From: an uncultured Glaciecola sp.
GTDB lineage: Bacteria > Pseudomonadota > Gammaproteobacteria > Enterobacterales > Alteromonadaceae
Length of the DNA stretch: 45,808 bases
Assembly: GCA_937125395.1 (NCBI GenBank)
Contig: CAKZLI010000013.1
Span: 1 to 45,808, forward strand
Direction of reading: 5' to 3'
The notes beneath the pieces were generated by a model, which made no database searches, was not told the DNA's origin, and worked only from the letters and a program-made list of their open reading frames with translations. Numbering within the stretch: the stretch's first letter is position 1; every line of letters starts with the position of its first letter. Shown here one piece after another: positions 1-9,347 of this stretch. Both the position numbers and the translations under genes were made by a program.

Positions 1-1075
1 TATCAAATATTTCATTTGCCCACAGCATAACAATTAGCTCTTCTGAACCAATATTCGTTATATCATGAGTCCAACCAGGTACTGTCTCTACTATGGTACG
101 GACTTTTTCAGATGTTGTGAGCTTATAAACTTCGCCTGAAACAATGTGTTTAAACTTAAAACAAGCTTCACCTTTTACTACTAAAAATTTTTCATTCTTA
201 GAGTGATGGTAATGCCCACCACGTGTAATTCCAGGGTGTGCGGTAAAAAATGAAAACTGACCTGATTCAGTTGTTTTCAGCATTTCGCTGAATGAGCCAC
301 GCTCATCATTATAACTAGGCACATCGTATGTAAATTGTTCAGGTTTGAAATAACTTAAATAAGTAGAATAAAGCGCTCGTTCAAAACCTACCCCTACCTT
401 ACTGTTTATTAGAGAGATACGGCTTTGCTTAAAGTCATTTAGTAAGCTTAAAACTTGATCTACGGTAGTTTTATACACTGGTTCTACTTGGCTGTATTCT
501 TCTGGCTCTAAAGGCGTATTAGTTAGTAAACTAACAAACGAATTGCAAACATCATCTATGTAAACAAGGCTAAGTGGGGCATCAGCATTGTGTATAGTAA
601 TTGGTAAATCATTTATTGTATTATAACAAAAGGTAGCAACTGCAGAATTGTAATTAGGCTTACACCACTTACCAAAAACATTAGGTAATCTGTAAATATA
701 AGAAGTACTACCTACTTTCTCTCTGTAGGCTGCTATCGCCGACTCTGCGCCTGCTTTACTTACCCCATAAGGGTTATCTAATTCAGCTTGAATTGATGAT
801 GTAAGCAAAATTGGAGTACTGCGCCCATTGTTAATTAGAATATCAACTATTTTTTGAGTTAGGTCAGTATTTCCCTCTTTAAACTGTTCATCATTTTCAG
901 GCCTATTGACCCCAGCTAAATGATAAATGAAATCGGCATTTTTTACTTTTTGCTTAATACTTAAACCATCATCATTACGGGTGATTGTTTCAATACTTTC
1001 AAAGCCAGCTTCTTTTAAATGAATACATAAGTTTTGACCAATAAAACCTTTTGCACCTGTTACTAAAATATTCAT
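1..1075 (-). CDS. wbjC: UDP-2-acetamido-2,6-dideoxy-hexulose reductase, WbjC/CapF/FnlB type (3' end cut by window edge)
   Basis: Second enzyme of UDP-L-FucNAc synthesis, reducing the 4-keto sugar made by WbjB/CapE; cytoplasmic. I translated the frame to the left edge (about 358 codons without a stop; family members are about 370, so only a few residues are missing). It opens with a Rossmann motif GAKGFIGQNL (residues 7-16), has NPYGVSKAG (Tyr-xxx-Lys site, near 105), and a cupin part with GGHYHHSKNEKF near 290-300. This SDR-plus-cupin layout is diagnostic of CapF/WbjC. The ATG (1073-1075) overlaps the wbjB stop by one base, so translation is coupled. The third gene, the 2-epimerase wbjD/fnlC, would be expected just past the left edge. 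Confidence 0.93.
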   Translation of the reverse strand, partial: MNILVTGAKGFIGQNLCIHLKEAGFESIETITRNDDGLSIKQKVKNADFIYHLAGVNRPENDEQFKEGNTDLTQKIVDILINNGRSTPILLTSSIQAELDNPYGVSKAGAESAIAAYREKVGSTSYIYRLPNVFGKWCKPNYNSAVATFCYNTINDLPITIHNADAPLSLVYIDDVCNSFVSLLTNTPLEPEEYSQVEPVYKTTVDQVLSLLNDFKQSRISLINSKVGVGFERALYSTYLSYFKPEQFTYDVPSYNDERGSFSEMLKTTESGQFSFFTAHPGITRGGHYHHSKNEKFLVVKGEACFKFKHIVSGEVYKLTTSEKVRTIVETVPGWTHDITNIGSEELIVMLWANEIFD

Positions 1076-2112
1076 TAAACACCTTCGGGTACTACTAATT
1101 TACCAGCTTCAATATCACGCATAAAATCAAGTTTACGCAGTAATTGCTTCATCCCTTCAACATCCAAACGCTCGGTGTTGTGAGAGTTGTAATCTTGTAT
1201 TACAGATAAATCTTTTTCGCCTTTTTCAGTATACTGCGCATAATTTAAATCACGATTATCTGCAGGTACTCTATAGTAATTACCCTGGTCTTGTGCAACA
1301 AACATTTCTTCACGGCTACATAATGCTTCGAATAGCTTCTCACCATGCCTCGTACCAATAACATTAACTATATGTTCTGGCTTTCCAATCATTTCAAGAA
1401 TTGCTTGTGTTAATATTTCAATAGTAGCGGCTGGAGCTTTTTGTACAAATATATCTCCGTTTGTACCGTTTTCAAAAGCATGTAAAACTAAATCAACAGC
1501 ATCATCTAACGTCATCATAAAGCGAGTCATTGAAGGATCTGTAAGTGTTATTGGTATATTTTCTATCACTTGGCGAATGAACAAAGGAATGACTGACCCA
1601 CGAGAAGCCATAACATTCCCATAGCGAGTGCCACATATAACTGTATTGTCAGAGCCAACGTTACGAGACTTACCTACCATCACTTTTTCCATCATAGCTT
1701 TGGAAATTCCCATAGCATTAATTGGGTAAACTGCCTTATCTGTACTTAAACAAACAACACGTTTTACATCATTTTGTATGGCGGCTTCCAATACATTTTC
1801 AGTACCAAGCACATTTGTCTTAACTGCTTCCATAGGGTGAAATTCACAAGATGGCACTTGCTTAAGGGCTGCTGCATGATAAATGTAGTCAACACCACGA
1901 GTCGCGTTAAGAATACTTTTATAGTCACGCACATCACCAATATAAAACTTAATCATGGGATTGTTATAACGCTTACGCATGTCATCTTGTTTTTTCTCAT
2001 CACGAGAAAAAATACGGATTTCTTTCAAATCAGAATCCAAAAACCGTTTTAGAACGGCGTTTCCAAAGGAACCTGAACCACCTGTTATCATAAGTACTTT
2101 ATTTGTAAACAT
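1075..2112 (-). CDS. wbjB: UDP-GlcNAc 4,6-dehydratase/5-epimerase, WbjB/CapE/FnlA type
   Basis: First enzyme of the UDP-L-FucNAc route: inverting 4,6-dehydratase acting on UDP-GlcNAc. The 345 residues match the family length. The N-terminal nucleotide-binding motif is TGGSGSFGNAV (10-20). The catalytic Tyr-xxx-Lys of ordinary SDRs appears as MGISK (about 134-138), and this Met-for-Tyr change is typical of the CapE subgroup, so it is not a defect. It is followed by wbjC with a one-base TAATG overlap and preceded by a GT4 glycosyltransferase six bases away, so it belongs to the same transcript. Capsules and O antigens containing L-FucNAc or a derivative use these genes. Confidence 0.93.
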   Translation of the reverse strand: MFTNKVLMITGGSGSFGNAVLKRFLDSDLKEIRIFSRDEKKQDDMRKRYNNPMIKFYIGDVRDYKSILNATRGVDYIYHAAALKQVPSCEFHPMEAVKTNVLGTENVLEAAIQNDVKRVVCLSTDKAVYPINAMGISKAMMEKVMVGKSRNVGSDNTVICGTRYGNVMASRGSVIPLFIRQVIENIPITLTDPSMTRFMMTLDDAVDLVLHAFENGTNGDIFVQKAPAATIEILTQAILEMIGKPEHIVNVIGTRHGEKLFEALCSREEMFVAQDQGNYYRVPADNRDLNYAQYTEKGEKDLSVIQDYNSHNTERLDVEGMKQLLRKLDFMRDIEAGKLVVPEGV

Positions 2113-2118
2113 ATAAAA

Positions 2119-3264
2119 TCAACTCTGTAAATTTTGTTGGATAATTTTTAAATAATCGATTGCTCGATTTGTAGCATTAGAAAAATTGAGAACATGATTT
2201 TTAGCCATGTCTAACTCAAAAACAGTTTTAGGGTTAAATAGAAAATAATCAGAAATTACTTTTGAGATATCAAAAACGTCAAGAGGATCAAAATAAGTTG
2301 CATGTTCTTGACATACATCTTTCACAAAACATCGGTCTGAGGCGAATAATGGTTTTTTCATAAAAAGTGCTTCTAAAGGCGTTGCTGAAAAACATTCCAA
2401 TAAGCTTGGAAAAATCACAGCATCCATTTGATGATAAAAAGTTGGACATTGATAAACACTCAGAGGACCAACTGTTATACCATAATTCTTAAAATCATCT
2501 GAATAGTTTTCCCACTCATCATCGTTTAATGTTAGGTAGAACATAACTGGAATTTTATATTTTTCACGAAGTATTTTAGCAACGCTGGGCAAAATTTGAA
2601 TATTCTTATGTGAATAATCACGAGTTACAAAACCTATAGCTATTTCATCCTTTGACCGCTCCAAATCCAGAGGTTGCCAAAGACTAGAATCTAAATATAA
2701 ATTAGACAAAGTATTATGAACAACAGATATTGGTTTCTGTGGGAAAAGACCTTGATGACACAAAGAATGCTTTACATGCTCCAACTCGACAATAAAGTGA
2801 TCTGCACGTTTAAAAAACCACTTTTTAAAAGCAAACTCAAACTTAAGTTTATACCTCGAAAAAAGAGATAATTTACGAGTAATGGGATTATCAAATTCTA
2901 ATATCCAGAGCTGTGCGAATCCAACAATGTCAATTTTTGATTTAAACAGTGTGTATTTAGGACCATATAAGGTAAATACAACATCATAATGTTCTTGTAA
3001 TTTATTTAGCGACGACCAAATAGTTGACAACCCGTAAGTATTAAAAACCTCAATATCCCATTTCGATTCAGCTAATTTTTTTTGATTTAAACCACTTGAA
3101 ACCTCATCGGATATTAATATTTTGATTCGTTCATCGACATCTTCAAAAAGAATAAGCTCAGAAACAAATGAAATTGCAACTTGTAGAGCCCCCCCGTTAT
3201 GAATATTAGAAATATTAACAAGTGCGTTTCTTTTATTTTTTTTTAACTCAATCGACTTTTTCAT
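2119..3264 (-). CDS. glycosyltransferase family 4 (GT-B fold)
   Basis: Probable capsule-repeat glycosyltransferase, cytoplasmic or membrane-associated. The 381 residues have an N-terminal acceptor half with the HNGGALQVAIS segment near residue 22 and a C-terminal donor half containing ECFSATPLEAL (about 292-302), the E-x7-E nucleotide-sugar motif of GT4 enzymes. It starts with a Lys-rich stretch and has no signal peptide. The gene lies between wbjB (six bases downstream) and a CgeB-like glycosyltransferase (80 bases upstream), and is AT-rich like its neighbours. Neither donor nor linkage can be read from the sequence; with wbjBC next door an N-acetylfucosaminyl donor is possible but unproven. 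Confidence 0.8.
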   Translation of the reverse strand: MKKSIELKKNKRNALVNISNIHNGGALQVAISFVSELILFEDVDERIKILISDEVSSGLNQKKLAESKWDIEVFNTYGLSTIWSSLNKLQEHYDVVFTLYGPKYTLFKSKIDIVGFAQLWILEFDNPITRKLSLFSRYKLKFEFAFKKWFFKRADHFIVELEHVKHSLCHQGLFPQKPISVVHNTLSNLYLDSSLWQPLDLERSKDEIAIGFVTRDYSHKNIQILPSVAKILREKYKIPVMFYLTLNDDEWENYSDDFKNYGITVGPLSVYQCPTFYHQMDAVIFPSLLECFSATPLEALFMKKPLFASDRCFVKDVCQEHATYFDPLDVFDISKVISDYFLFNPKTVFELDMAKNHVLNFSNATNRAIDYLKIIQQNLQS

Positions 3265-3344
3265 GTAAGTTGACCAATATCCATAGAATTATATAACTAG
3301 TATGATTAAAAATTATCGGTGTTTAAAATAACTTTCTTCAAAAT

Positions 3345-4406
3345 TTAAAACATATTATAATAAAAATTAATTATATGACGACAACGATCAGTTACCTCAT
3401 GACCATCTCTACACAAACGTTCATAACCAGCTTCCCCAATACTGATATAACGATTGTAATTTAAATAAAAGTTTATTTTGTCGGCAAGATCTTCTTCACT
3501 TGAAAAAAATACAGCTTCTTTACCAGAATCAAACAAAGATCCTAAATCAGAAGTATACTTGGCTAACATCATTGTTTTTGATGCAGGAATTTCAAAACAT
3601 CTACGTGTATAAGTATCATTGTTAAGCCTTGACAAAATAACTAAGGCTATTTTGCAAGAATTAAGTGCAATATTATAATCATCTCCTCTCAGCGGTCCAA
3701 TCTCATATCCTAAGAAGTTGACTAATTCTTTATAGACTGGTGAAAGATGCCAGCCTGTTCCGTATATTTTAAGATTTATCCCCTTCTGTAAAAGGGATAA
3801 TAATAATTTATCTCTATCATCATGTTCAAAATGACCAATAAAAGAAATATCACTCATAAATTTACAAGATAAAGAACTAGATTCTATTGGATAATTTCTA
3901 TCTTTTATATAATAAGAACGTAACAGAGAGGAATCAATTCCAATTGATTTATAATCACTAATATTCTTATCACGGTAAGAAAAAACATGGGAGTAATAAG
4001 GAAGAGACTTAAAAAAATGACGCCAATAATAGGCGGGGTAGTTATTTGAAAAAGGATCATCATTGTTATAGCCGTAAACAACAAGACCTAAATCATTAGT
4101 TAGATATCGTACAGTACTAGGAAAAATATGTAAACCACGATAAATAAAAATTAAATCAGGTTTAGTGCTTTTAGCCAACTGCTTGATATTTTCATTAAGA
4201 TGTCTAATGTAAAAACCAAATGCGTACTTACTCTCAAATTTTTTATAAAAACCTAAAAGTCTAAATAAGCAATTGTTAGGATAAGATTTATTAAATATCG
4301 ACCACTTGTGATGAATAACTTCACAACCAATCGATTTAAATGCTTTTGAAAAAGCACCACCATATATATCAGAAGCTACTCCCTCTTCAAGGACTAAAAC
4401 TTTCAT
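3345..4406 (-). CDS. CgeB-like glycosyltransferase (first of two)
   Basis: A 353-residue protein resembling the CgeB/Glyco_trans_1_2 group. Visible landmarks are the donor-domain entry ISFIGHFEHDDRD (about 187-199), KIYGTGW shortly after, and RRCFEIPASKTMMLAKY (about 267-283), the region where this group binds the sugar nucleotide. N-terminal LVLEEG is a beta-strand start, not a signal peptide. Its ATG overlaps the wzy stop as ATGA (4403-4406), so the two are translationally coupled. A second protein of the same type is at 5837-7042. It should add one sugar of the repeat unit; which sugar cannot be said. Confidence 0.8.
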   Translation of the reverse strand: MKVLVLEEGVASDIYGGAFSKAFKSIGCEVIHHKWSIFNKSYPNNCLFRLLGFYKKFESKYAFGFYIRHLNENIKQLAKSTKPDLIFIYRGLHIFPSTVRYLTNDLGLVVYGYNNDDPFSNNYPAYYWRHFFKSLPYYSHVFSYRDKNISDYKSIGIDSSLLRSYYIKDRNYPIESSSLSCKFMSDISFIGHFEHDDRDKLLLSLLQKGINLKIYGTGWHLSPVYKELVNFLGYEIGPLRGDDYNIALNSCKIALVILSRLNNDTYTRRCFEIPASKTMMLAKYTSDLGSLFDSGKEAVFFSSEEDLADKINFYLNYNRYISIGEAGYERLCRDGHEVTDRCRHIINFYYNMF

Positions 4407-5731
4407 CTAAATAATGCCTTTTTAATAATAGAAAAGATTATAAAAACAACTACTGCTTTGGAGAATGCATTCATAAAACCTGTAAAACCCATCCAATTTG
4501 TTACTAGTACTAATTGTATTAAAACAGTTGGGTACAAACCGATGTATATTGGATGAGAAAAAATAAACCTGATAATAAATGCGAAAATGAAACCATAAAA
4601 TATTGCTACAATAATACCGAAATAAGAAAAATTAGCATAAGCTTCACCAGCCATTGTAACAGCAGATTGAGTTGACTTAGGCCACCCCATACCTCTTGTG
4701 ATGTCATCGATACCATACCATTTAGGCTTCGAAGTATAAATAATCCTCGGAACAGGCAGCAAAAGCATATCAAAATAAGTTTTTCCGTACACATAATCAA
4801 CATTAGAACCATATTCTCGTACTATAGAACTAACACCCTCAAGACCACTTCCTTGGTTTAAAACACGGTAAAACTCTGAATCTTTATTAGCAGAAGAAAC
4901 ACCTTTAAAATCATTCACGCTAGAATCTCTAAGTGCTCCATAAAATATAAAAAATAGTGATGCCAAAAATAGTAAGAAAAATATTTTTTTATAAGGAATA
5001 TTTTTATTACCTTCTATTTCAACATATTTTATTCTAATAAATTCAATAAAAGCAAAACCAAGAAAAAATATAAGTACTGAACCCCTGAACGAAGTTGCCA
5101 GGGTAAGAACAAAAGCTATAAAACAAATCAAAAATAAAGTTTTTTTTGATTTTTTTGATAACAATGAACGATACAGAAATCCAAAAAGTAATAGTGAGAC
5201 CAACATATTACGCCAAGGCAATAAATGGGTAATAAAACTGACTGGTAAATCATTGATCTTACCAAGATCACTTTGAAAACGTAAAGTGAATTTGGCTATT
5301 AACCATTCAATAAAACCACCTGCAAATACAATTTCAAAAATCAAAGATGAAATTGACATGAACAGAAAAAAATACAAAAAAAAGAATAAAATCTTTTGAT
5401 TTAACTTTACTTGAGACATTAAAACAAAAGATTTTACAGGAGCTTTTTGTATAGTTAGACAATATGAAAACAAAAAAACAATAAAAAATAACAAATAAAA
5501 CAAAATTCCAGATAAAATTGCAGATTCATCTAAAATATGAAACCAGTATGGTCTTGATGGCAAACCATATATAGACCAAAAAATAGAAGGAATTATGACA
5601 TCAACACAAGCTAATGATAAAAATATAAAAACTAAAGAGAAAACACTCAACCTACTTTTTAAAAATGTAAATAAGAGAATTATTACAATAATAAATAAAA
5701 TAGTGGTGGCAAAAAATGTTGTTGTGATCAT
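4403..5731 (-). CDS. wzy: oligosaccharide repeat-unit polymerase, Wzy-like
   Basis: Integral inner-membrane protein of 442 residues with about a dozen hydrophobic segments through its length (for example residues 5-25, 30-50, 75-97, 115-140, 195-235, 250-268, 380-440). There are longer hydrophilic stretches around 270-330, including a Tyr/Arg/Pro-rich region (VPRIIYTSKPKWYG). This layout, with almost no conserved motif, is typical of Wzy polymerases that join undecaprenyl-linked repeats at the periplasmic face. Position next to a flippase and between glycosyltransferases supports the call. The downstream CgeB-like gene overlaps it by four bases. Sequence is very AT-rich. Confidence 0.78.
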   Translation of the reverse strand: MITTTFFATTILFIIVIILLFTFLKSRLSVFSLVFIFLSLACVDVIIPSIFWSIYGLPSRPYWFHILDESAILSGILFYLLFFIVFLFSYCLTIQKAPVKSFVLMSQVKLNQKILFFFLYFFLFMSISSLIFEIVFAGGFIEWLIAKFTLRFQSDLGKINDLPVSFITHLLPWRNMLVSLLLFGFLYRSLLSKKSKKTLFLICFIAFVLTLATSFRGSVLIFFLGFAFIEFIRIKYVEIEGNKNIPYKKIFFLLFLASLFFIFYGALRDSSVNDFKGVSSANKDSEFYRVLNQGSGLEGVSSIVREYGSNVDYVYGKTYFDMLLLPVPRIIYTSKPKWYGIDDITRGMGWPKSTQSAVTMAGEAYANFSYFGIIVAIFYGFIFAFIIRFIFSHPIYIGLYPTVLIQLVLVTNWMGFTGFMNAFSKAVVVFIIFSIIKKALFR

Positions 5732-5836
5732 ATATTAATATCGTTAAAATACTCAGGATGTTTAATTATTAAAGGTAAAGTGAACTTATATTAGTATTTC
5801 AAAAAATTAAAAATATCAAAAATGACTAAATTATAA

Positions 5837-7042
5837 TCATTCTGTTAATTGAATACCTAACTCTTCAAATAGTTTTATGAACCTAAGATTGTATGTGTGA
5901 GAATTTTTCGCAGTTGTATAAGCTTTACGTGAAATCACTGCTCGCATGTTGCTATCTGACAACAAACACTTAATTTTTCTTAAGAAATCATGTTTAGTGT
6001 CAGCTAAAACTATACCACCATTAGGGTAAAGATCTATTAAGTCGATATTGTTATTAGTTACATAAACAGACCCACTCAAAGGAACATCAAAATCTCTTAG
6101 TTTTTGAGTAAAGAAATTTCTACAATGTCCTACTGTACCAATACCAAGAACAACTTTGCATTCATTAAAAAAAGAATTTGCTTTACTAGAATCAAGGTAC
6201 CCATTATTCCAACCATTTCCATATGCTTGAACAGAAATGCCGTTTCGAATTAAATAGTTAATTAGTTCACTTCGATAACCATAACAGTTTCCGATAAATC
6301 CAACATCAAACTTTTTTTGTGTAGTTAATGGTTTGAAAAATTTTAAGGAGCTAGCCATTGGAAAATAAAGTGCATTAGATCCTTCTGTATGATACCAATT
6401 AACAACTTCCGGATTACTTACTAAAAATAAATCTGTTAATTGAATAAGCCCAGAAATTCCATAATTGTATTTTTCATTTTTTGGTGTTTTATCAACAAAT
6501 ACCAATCGGTCATCTAAAGAAATATTAATAAATCTTAGTTGATGTTTATTTTTAAATGCAATTAATTTTTCAATTTCAAAAGAACGTCCCCAAGCTTGCA
6601 TTAAAATAAAATCAGGTTTTCGACCACAACTTATCAAATATTCTATATCATTTATAACTTTTAGAGTATTGAGTACCCGACCTTGTATACCGTTATAATG
6701 ACGAAGTCCACTGTATTGGCCATAACGACCATCATTTTTATAAAAAGTTACCAAATCAACTAATTCTTCTAAGTCAGGAATTAAACCGCCTTTGTCTTGT
6801 GATTCATCAGTTCCAATAAAATAAACAATAGGTTTCAGTTTACTTTTAACACTTTCAACCCAAATATCATCAAAAACAACTTTTAAATTGTTGAAATAAC
6901 TTTTTTTTGAATATAATCGACCTAATCTATTGTATTTATATTTTACAATTCGAGATTTAATAAAAGCATTCAATATTCTAAATAAACTAATTTTTTTTAA
7001 TAATTTTTTCAAATCCCAACCTTTTACGAAATGAATAAACAC
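5837..7042 (-). CDS. CgeB-like glycosyltransferase (second of two)
   Basis: Same family as the protein at 3345-4406. The donor domain begins with FDVGFIGNCYGYRSEL near 245-260, followed by YGNGWNNGYL, matching the FIGH/YGTGW landmarks of the first copy. The segment PLSGSVYVTNNNIDLIDLYP follows the family's C-terminal pattern. The ATG start gives 401 residues and overlaps wzx by 56 bases. A TTG at 7010-7012 (391 residues), seven bases after AAAGG, is an attractive alternative start and leaves a shorter overlap. The N-terminus is Lys-rich and could associate with the membrane. About 100 bases without a gene separate it from wzy. Confidence 0.78.
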   Translation of the reverse strand: MFIHFVKGWDLKKLLKKISLFRILNAFIKSRIVKYKYNRLGRLYSKKSYFNNLKVVFDDIWVESVKSKLKPIVYFIGTDESQDKGGLIPDLEELVDLVTFYKNDGRYGQYSGLRHYNGIQGRVLNTLKVINDIEYLISCGRKPDFILMQAWGRSFEIEKLIAFKNKHQLRFINISLDDRLVFVDKTPKNEKYNYGISGLIQLTDLFLVSNPEVVNWYHTEGSNALYFPMASSLKFFKPLTTQKKFDVGFIGNCYGYRSELINYLIRNGISVQAYGNGWNNGYLDSSKANSFFNECKVVLGIGTVGHCRNFFTQKLRDFDVPLSGSVYVTNNNIDLIDLYPNGGIVLADTKHDFLRKIKCLLSDSNMRAVISRKAYTTAKNSHTYNLRFIKLFEELGIQLTE

Positions 7043-8228
7043 AAATAAACATTAAAATTGCATATAACAAATATGTTGCCAAATAACTATATAATGCTCC
7101 ATTTAAACCATAAGTGTTTATCATAAAATAACCTAATAATATTGATATGACCCCTGGGACAATATTTGGAATTAGTAAGTAAGATGTTTTCTTTGCAGCA
7201 AATATTTCCAAAGCCATAATACTGGACAACACATATAAAGAATAAGCGATCATCATCCAGGGTAGAAACGCTGAATAAAAAGTATATTCGCTAGAAGCAA
7301 ATAGACTTATTATTTCTTTACTGTACAATTTCAATATAAAAAACAAAATAAAAAATACAAATATATATCTAATTGCAAATTTATCAAAAAAATCCGAAAT
7401 ACTAGTAGTTTTATCGTTTACTTTTTCATAAAGTATGGGAATATAATATGCATTAACTAAACTTTGAATCGCAGTAGGTAATATTAGAGCGACACTAGCT
7501 AAAACTGTAAATATCGCTACTGAACTAGTGTCAACAAATTGTTCTAAGTACCAACGATTAGACATATCTCTAGCCCAACCAAATCCCCCCCAAACTATTA
7601 AAGGAAGTGAAAATGAAACTATTCTTTTTTCAATTATGCTTTCAAATTTTTTTATAGGTTTTTTAGGAACATTTAGTCGTAAGGGAAAAATAGAAAAAAC
7701 ATTAGAAGTAATAAAAATAAACACTACCAAATATATATTTAAAATATAAAAAATATTAATAATATAAATCAAAAACAACTTTAAAATGATTTCTATTAGA
7801 CTTGAAAGTACAACATCCTTTCTATTTCTCGAAGAATTAATTATGCCCCTTAATGTAGTTTTTAAGACTTCTGTCATGAAAAAAATATATGATATTAGTA
7901 CTAACTTCCAATCGTAATCAGATGAAAAAATAAAAATTATGCTCATTGTTAAGACTGCATACAATAAAGTAAAAGTCATAAACCATTTTCGAGCAACATA
8001 AATGAACTCGGATACGCTTCTTTTCCTATGATAAAAGGAGAAAAGTCTTATGTATGATTGTGAAAATGAATTAAAGGGAAGAATAGAGACTAATGCTAAC
8101 AATGATAAAATTAAGGAATAAATACCAAACTGATTAATTGATAAATAATTTGTTAACATTTTTAATACTAACAAGCTACCAAACATAAGTACAACTTGAT
8201 TCAGCATAACATAAAATTTTTCTTTCAA
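6987..8228 (-). CDS. wzx: oligosaccharide flippase, Wzx-like
   Basis: Polytopic inner-membrane protein of 413 residues with about 12 hydrophobic segments spread evenly from residue 8 to 405, as in the polysaccharide transporter branch of the MOP superfamily. It would move the undecaprenyl-linked repeat unit to the periplasmic face for Wzy. The segment FSQSYIRLFSFY near 57-68 and a charged loop with KKPIKKF near 190 are the usual cytoplasmic parts. The open frame begins at TTG 8228 behind AAGAGA; an ATG at 8207 is the alternative and would still keep the first membrane helix. Its 3' end overlaps the next glycosyltransferase. Very AT-rich. Confidence 0.82.
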   Translation of the reverse strand: MKEKFYVMLNQVVLMFGSLLVLKMLTNYLSINQFGIYSLILSLLALVSILPFNSFSQSYIRLFSFYHRKRSVSEFIYVARKWFMTFTLLYAVLTMSIIFIFSSDYDWKLVLISYIFFMTEVLKTTLRGIINSSRNRKDVVLSSLIEIILKLFLIYIINIFYILNIYLVVFIFITSNVFSIFPLRLNVPKKPIKKFESIIEKRIVSFSLPLIVWGGFGWARDMSNRWYLEQFVDTSSVAIFTVLASVALILPTAIQSLVNAYYIPILYEKVNDKTTSISDFFDKFAIRYIFVFFILFFILKLYSKEIISLFASSEYTFYSAFLPWMMIAYSLYVLSSIMALEIFAAKKTSYLLIPNIVPGVISILLGYFMINTYGLNGALYSYLATYLLYAILMFICVYSFRKRLGFEKIIKKN

Positions 8229-8359
8229 AATGATCTCTTTTAAATTGTATATTAAAATTACTGTTTAAATGCTTAAAAGATTATGTGTAATTATGAATAT
8301 CTGAAGGTATATAAATATAATTTTAAATATCAAAATTGAGAAGTATATAATAATTATAC

Positions 8360-8419
8360 TAACTTAATCGATTTAAATAATTAAATATAAATATTTAATT
8401 ATTTAAATCGATTAAGTTA
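8360..8419. repeat. 29-bp perfect inverted repeat with 2-nt loop
   Basis: Arms 8360-8388 and 8391-8419 are exact reverse complements, separated only by AA. The right arm contains the last codons and stop of the ATP-grasp gene; the left arm lies in the gap before wzx. As RNA it would form an almost blunt A/U-rich hairpin covering the stop codon. No T-run follows on the minus strand, so it is not a standard intrinsic terminator. Confidence 0.95.
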
Positions 8420-9282
8420 CCAAGTTTTAGATCCCACTCTTTTGATGTAAAAGGCTCTGTTGCATTACCTGGGAAAAAAGTAAGTTCACCAAACTTTACT
8501 TCAGGTAAAGAATAAAAATCTACTCTAGCAAAGTAAAGTCCCTTAGACATTTTTTCTGCAAGACCTAACATCTCTTCAAGAGTATCAGGCCTATTTACAC
8601 TTTGACTTGATAGTGGATAAAGAATATTGAATTCTTGTTTTATCCAATTAGTATCATAAAATACTCTTTGATGATTTGAAAAACGATCTAAATCTATTTG
8701 TATATATTTTGCAGTTCCATTAAAACAAAATATCTTAAAATCTTTTGGTATTTTTCCTTCATTATCTATAAGTAATTCTTCACAAAAGATTTTTGGTTCA
8801 ATATCCTTGTAAACCCACTCTCTTCCTAATTTATAATAATCTTTATTAATCATTGAATTAAGATTCTTTTTTAAAATTTTTAAATCTATATTAGTTGATT
8901 CTTTAATTATTATATTACTGCCGCTTCCATGATTTGTTTTAAGTATACATGGTTTTGGGATATCTTCTAGTTTGATATCATCTACTTTATCCCAAATTTT
9001 TAATGTTTCAGTTATATACTGTCTACCCAATATTTGTTCAACTTTAGATTTTACAACTAATTTATCAACAAAACTTTTATAGAAATCTTCTCGTTTATTT
9101 AACTTTAACCATTGTAGTTTTTCATTGAATGTTTTAGGATTATCTATACAAGAATCTCCGATCCATCTTTTTAAAGACCATATTGCAAATCTACGATCAT
9201 CGAAATACTTTTGAAAAAAAGTAAATAATACCTTTTGTATAAAATTAAATTTATCTTTTTTTAAATGTTTAATATTTTTCAT
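8395..9282 (-). CDS. ATP-grasp amidoligase-like protein, TupA-like family
   Basis: 295 residues. The N-terminal part (IDNPKTFNEKLQWLK, about 45-60) is the hallmark of the TupA-like ATP-grasp group found in polysaccharide clusters. ATP-grasp features follow: KPCILKTNHGSGSNIII (about 110-126, nucleotide-binding strand and Gly loop), CEELLIDNEGKIPKDFKIF (about 168-186), and ARVDFY plus GELTFFPGNATEPF near the C-terminus (about 250-280), with Asp and Glu as probable metal ligands. TupA itself is linked to teichuronopeptide synthesis, so an amide bond between an amino acid and a uronic acid carboxyl is a reasonable inference. Upstream genes make UDP-GlcA and UDP-GalA. The 3' end and stop are inside a 29-bp inverted repeat. 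Some databases call such genes glycosyltransferases, without good support. Confidence 0.75.
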   Translation of the reverse strand: MKNIKHLKKDKFNFIQKVLFTFFQKYFDDRRFAIWSLKRWIGDSCIDNPKTFNEKLQWLKLNKREDFYKSFVDKLVVKSKVEQILGRQYITETLKIWDKVDDIKLEDIPKPCILKTNHGSGSNIIIKESTNIDLKILKKNLNSMINKDYYKLGREWVYKDIEPKIFCEELLIDNEGKIPKDFKIFCFNGTAKYIQIDLDRFSNHQRVFYDTNWIKQEFNILYPLSSQSVNRPDTLEEMLGLAEKMSKGLYFARVDFYSLPEVKFGELTFFPGNATEPFTSKEWDLKLGNLIDLNN

Positions 9283-9304
9283 ATGTTATCAGTAATTATT
9301 TCAA

Positions 9305-9332
9305 TATTAATTATTAATTATTAATTATTAAT
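9305..9332. repeat. tandem repeat, 4 x TATTAAT
   Basis: Four exact heptamer copies in the 65-bp gap between the GT4 gene at 9348 and the ATP-grasp gene at 9282. A pure A/T repeat immediately upstream of the ATP-grasp start (minus strand) could vary in copy number by slippage and change spacing, but no effect is demonstrated by the sequence. Confidence 0.85.
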
Positions 9333-9347
9333 TCAGTGTTGTATATT

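Noticed and set aside
8395..9282. Calling the ATP-grasp protein a glycosyltransferase
   Set aside because: It has the Gly loop and metal-ligand pattern of ATP-grasp enzymes and no GT-A or GT-B landmark.
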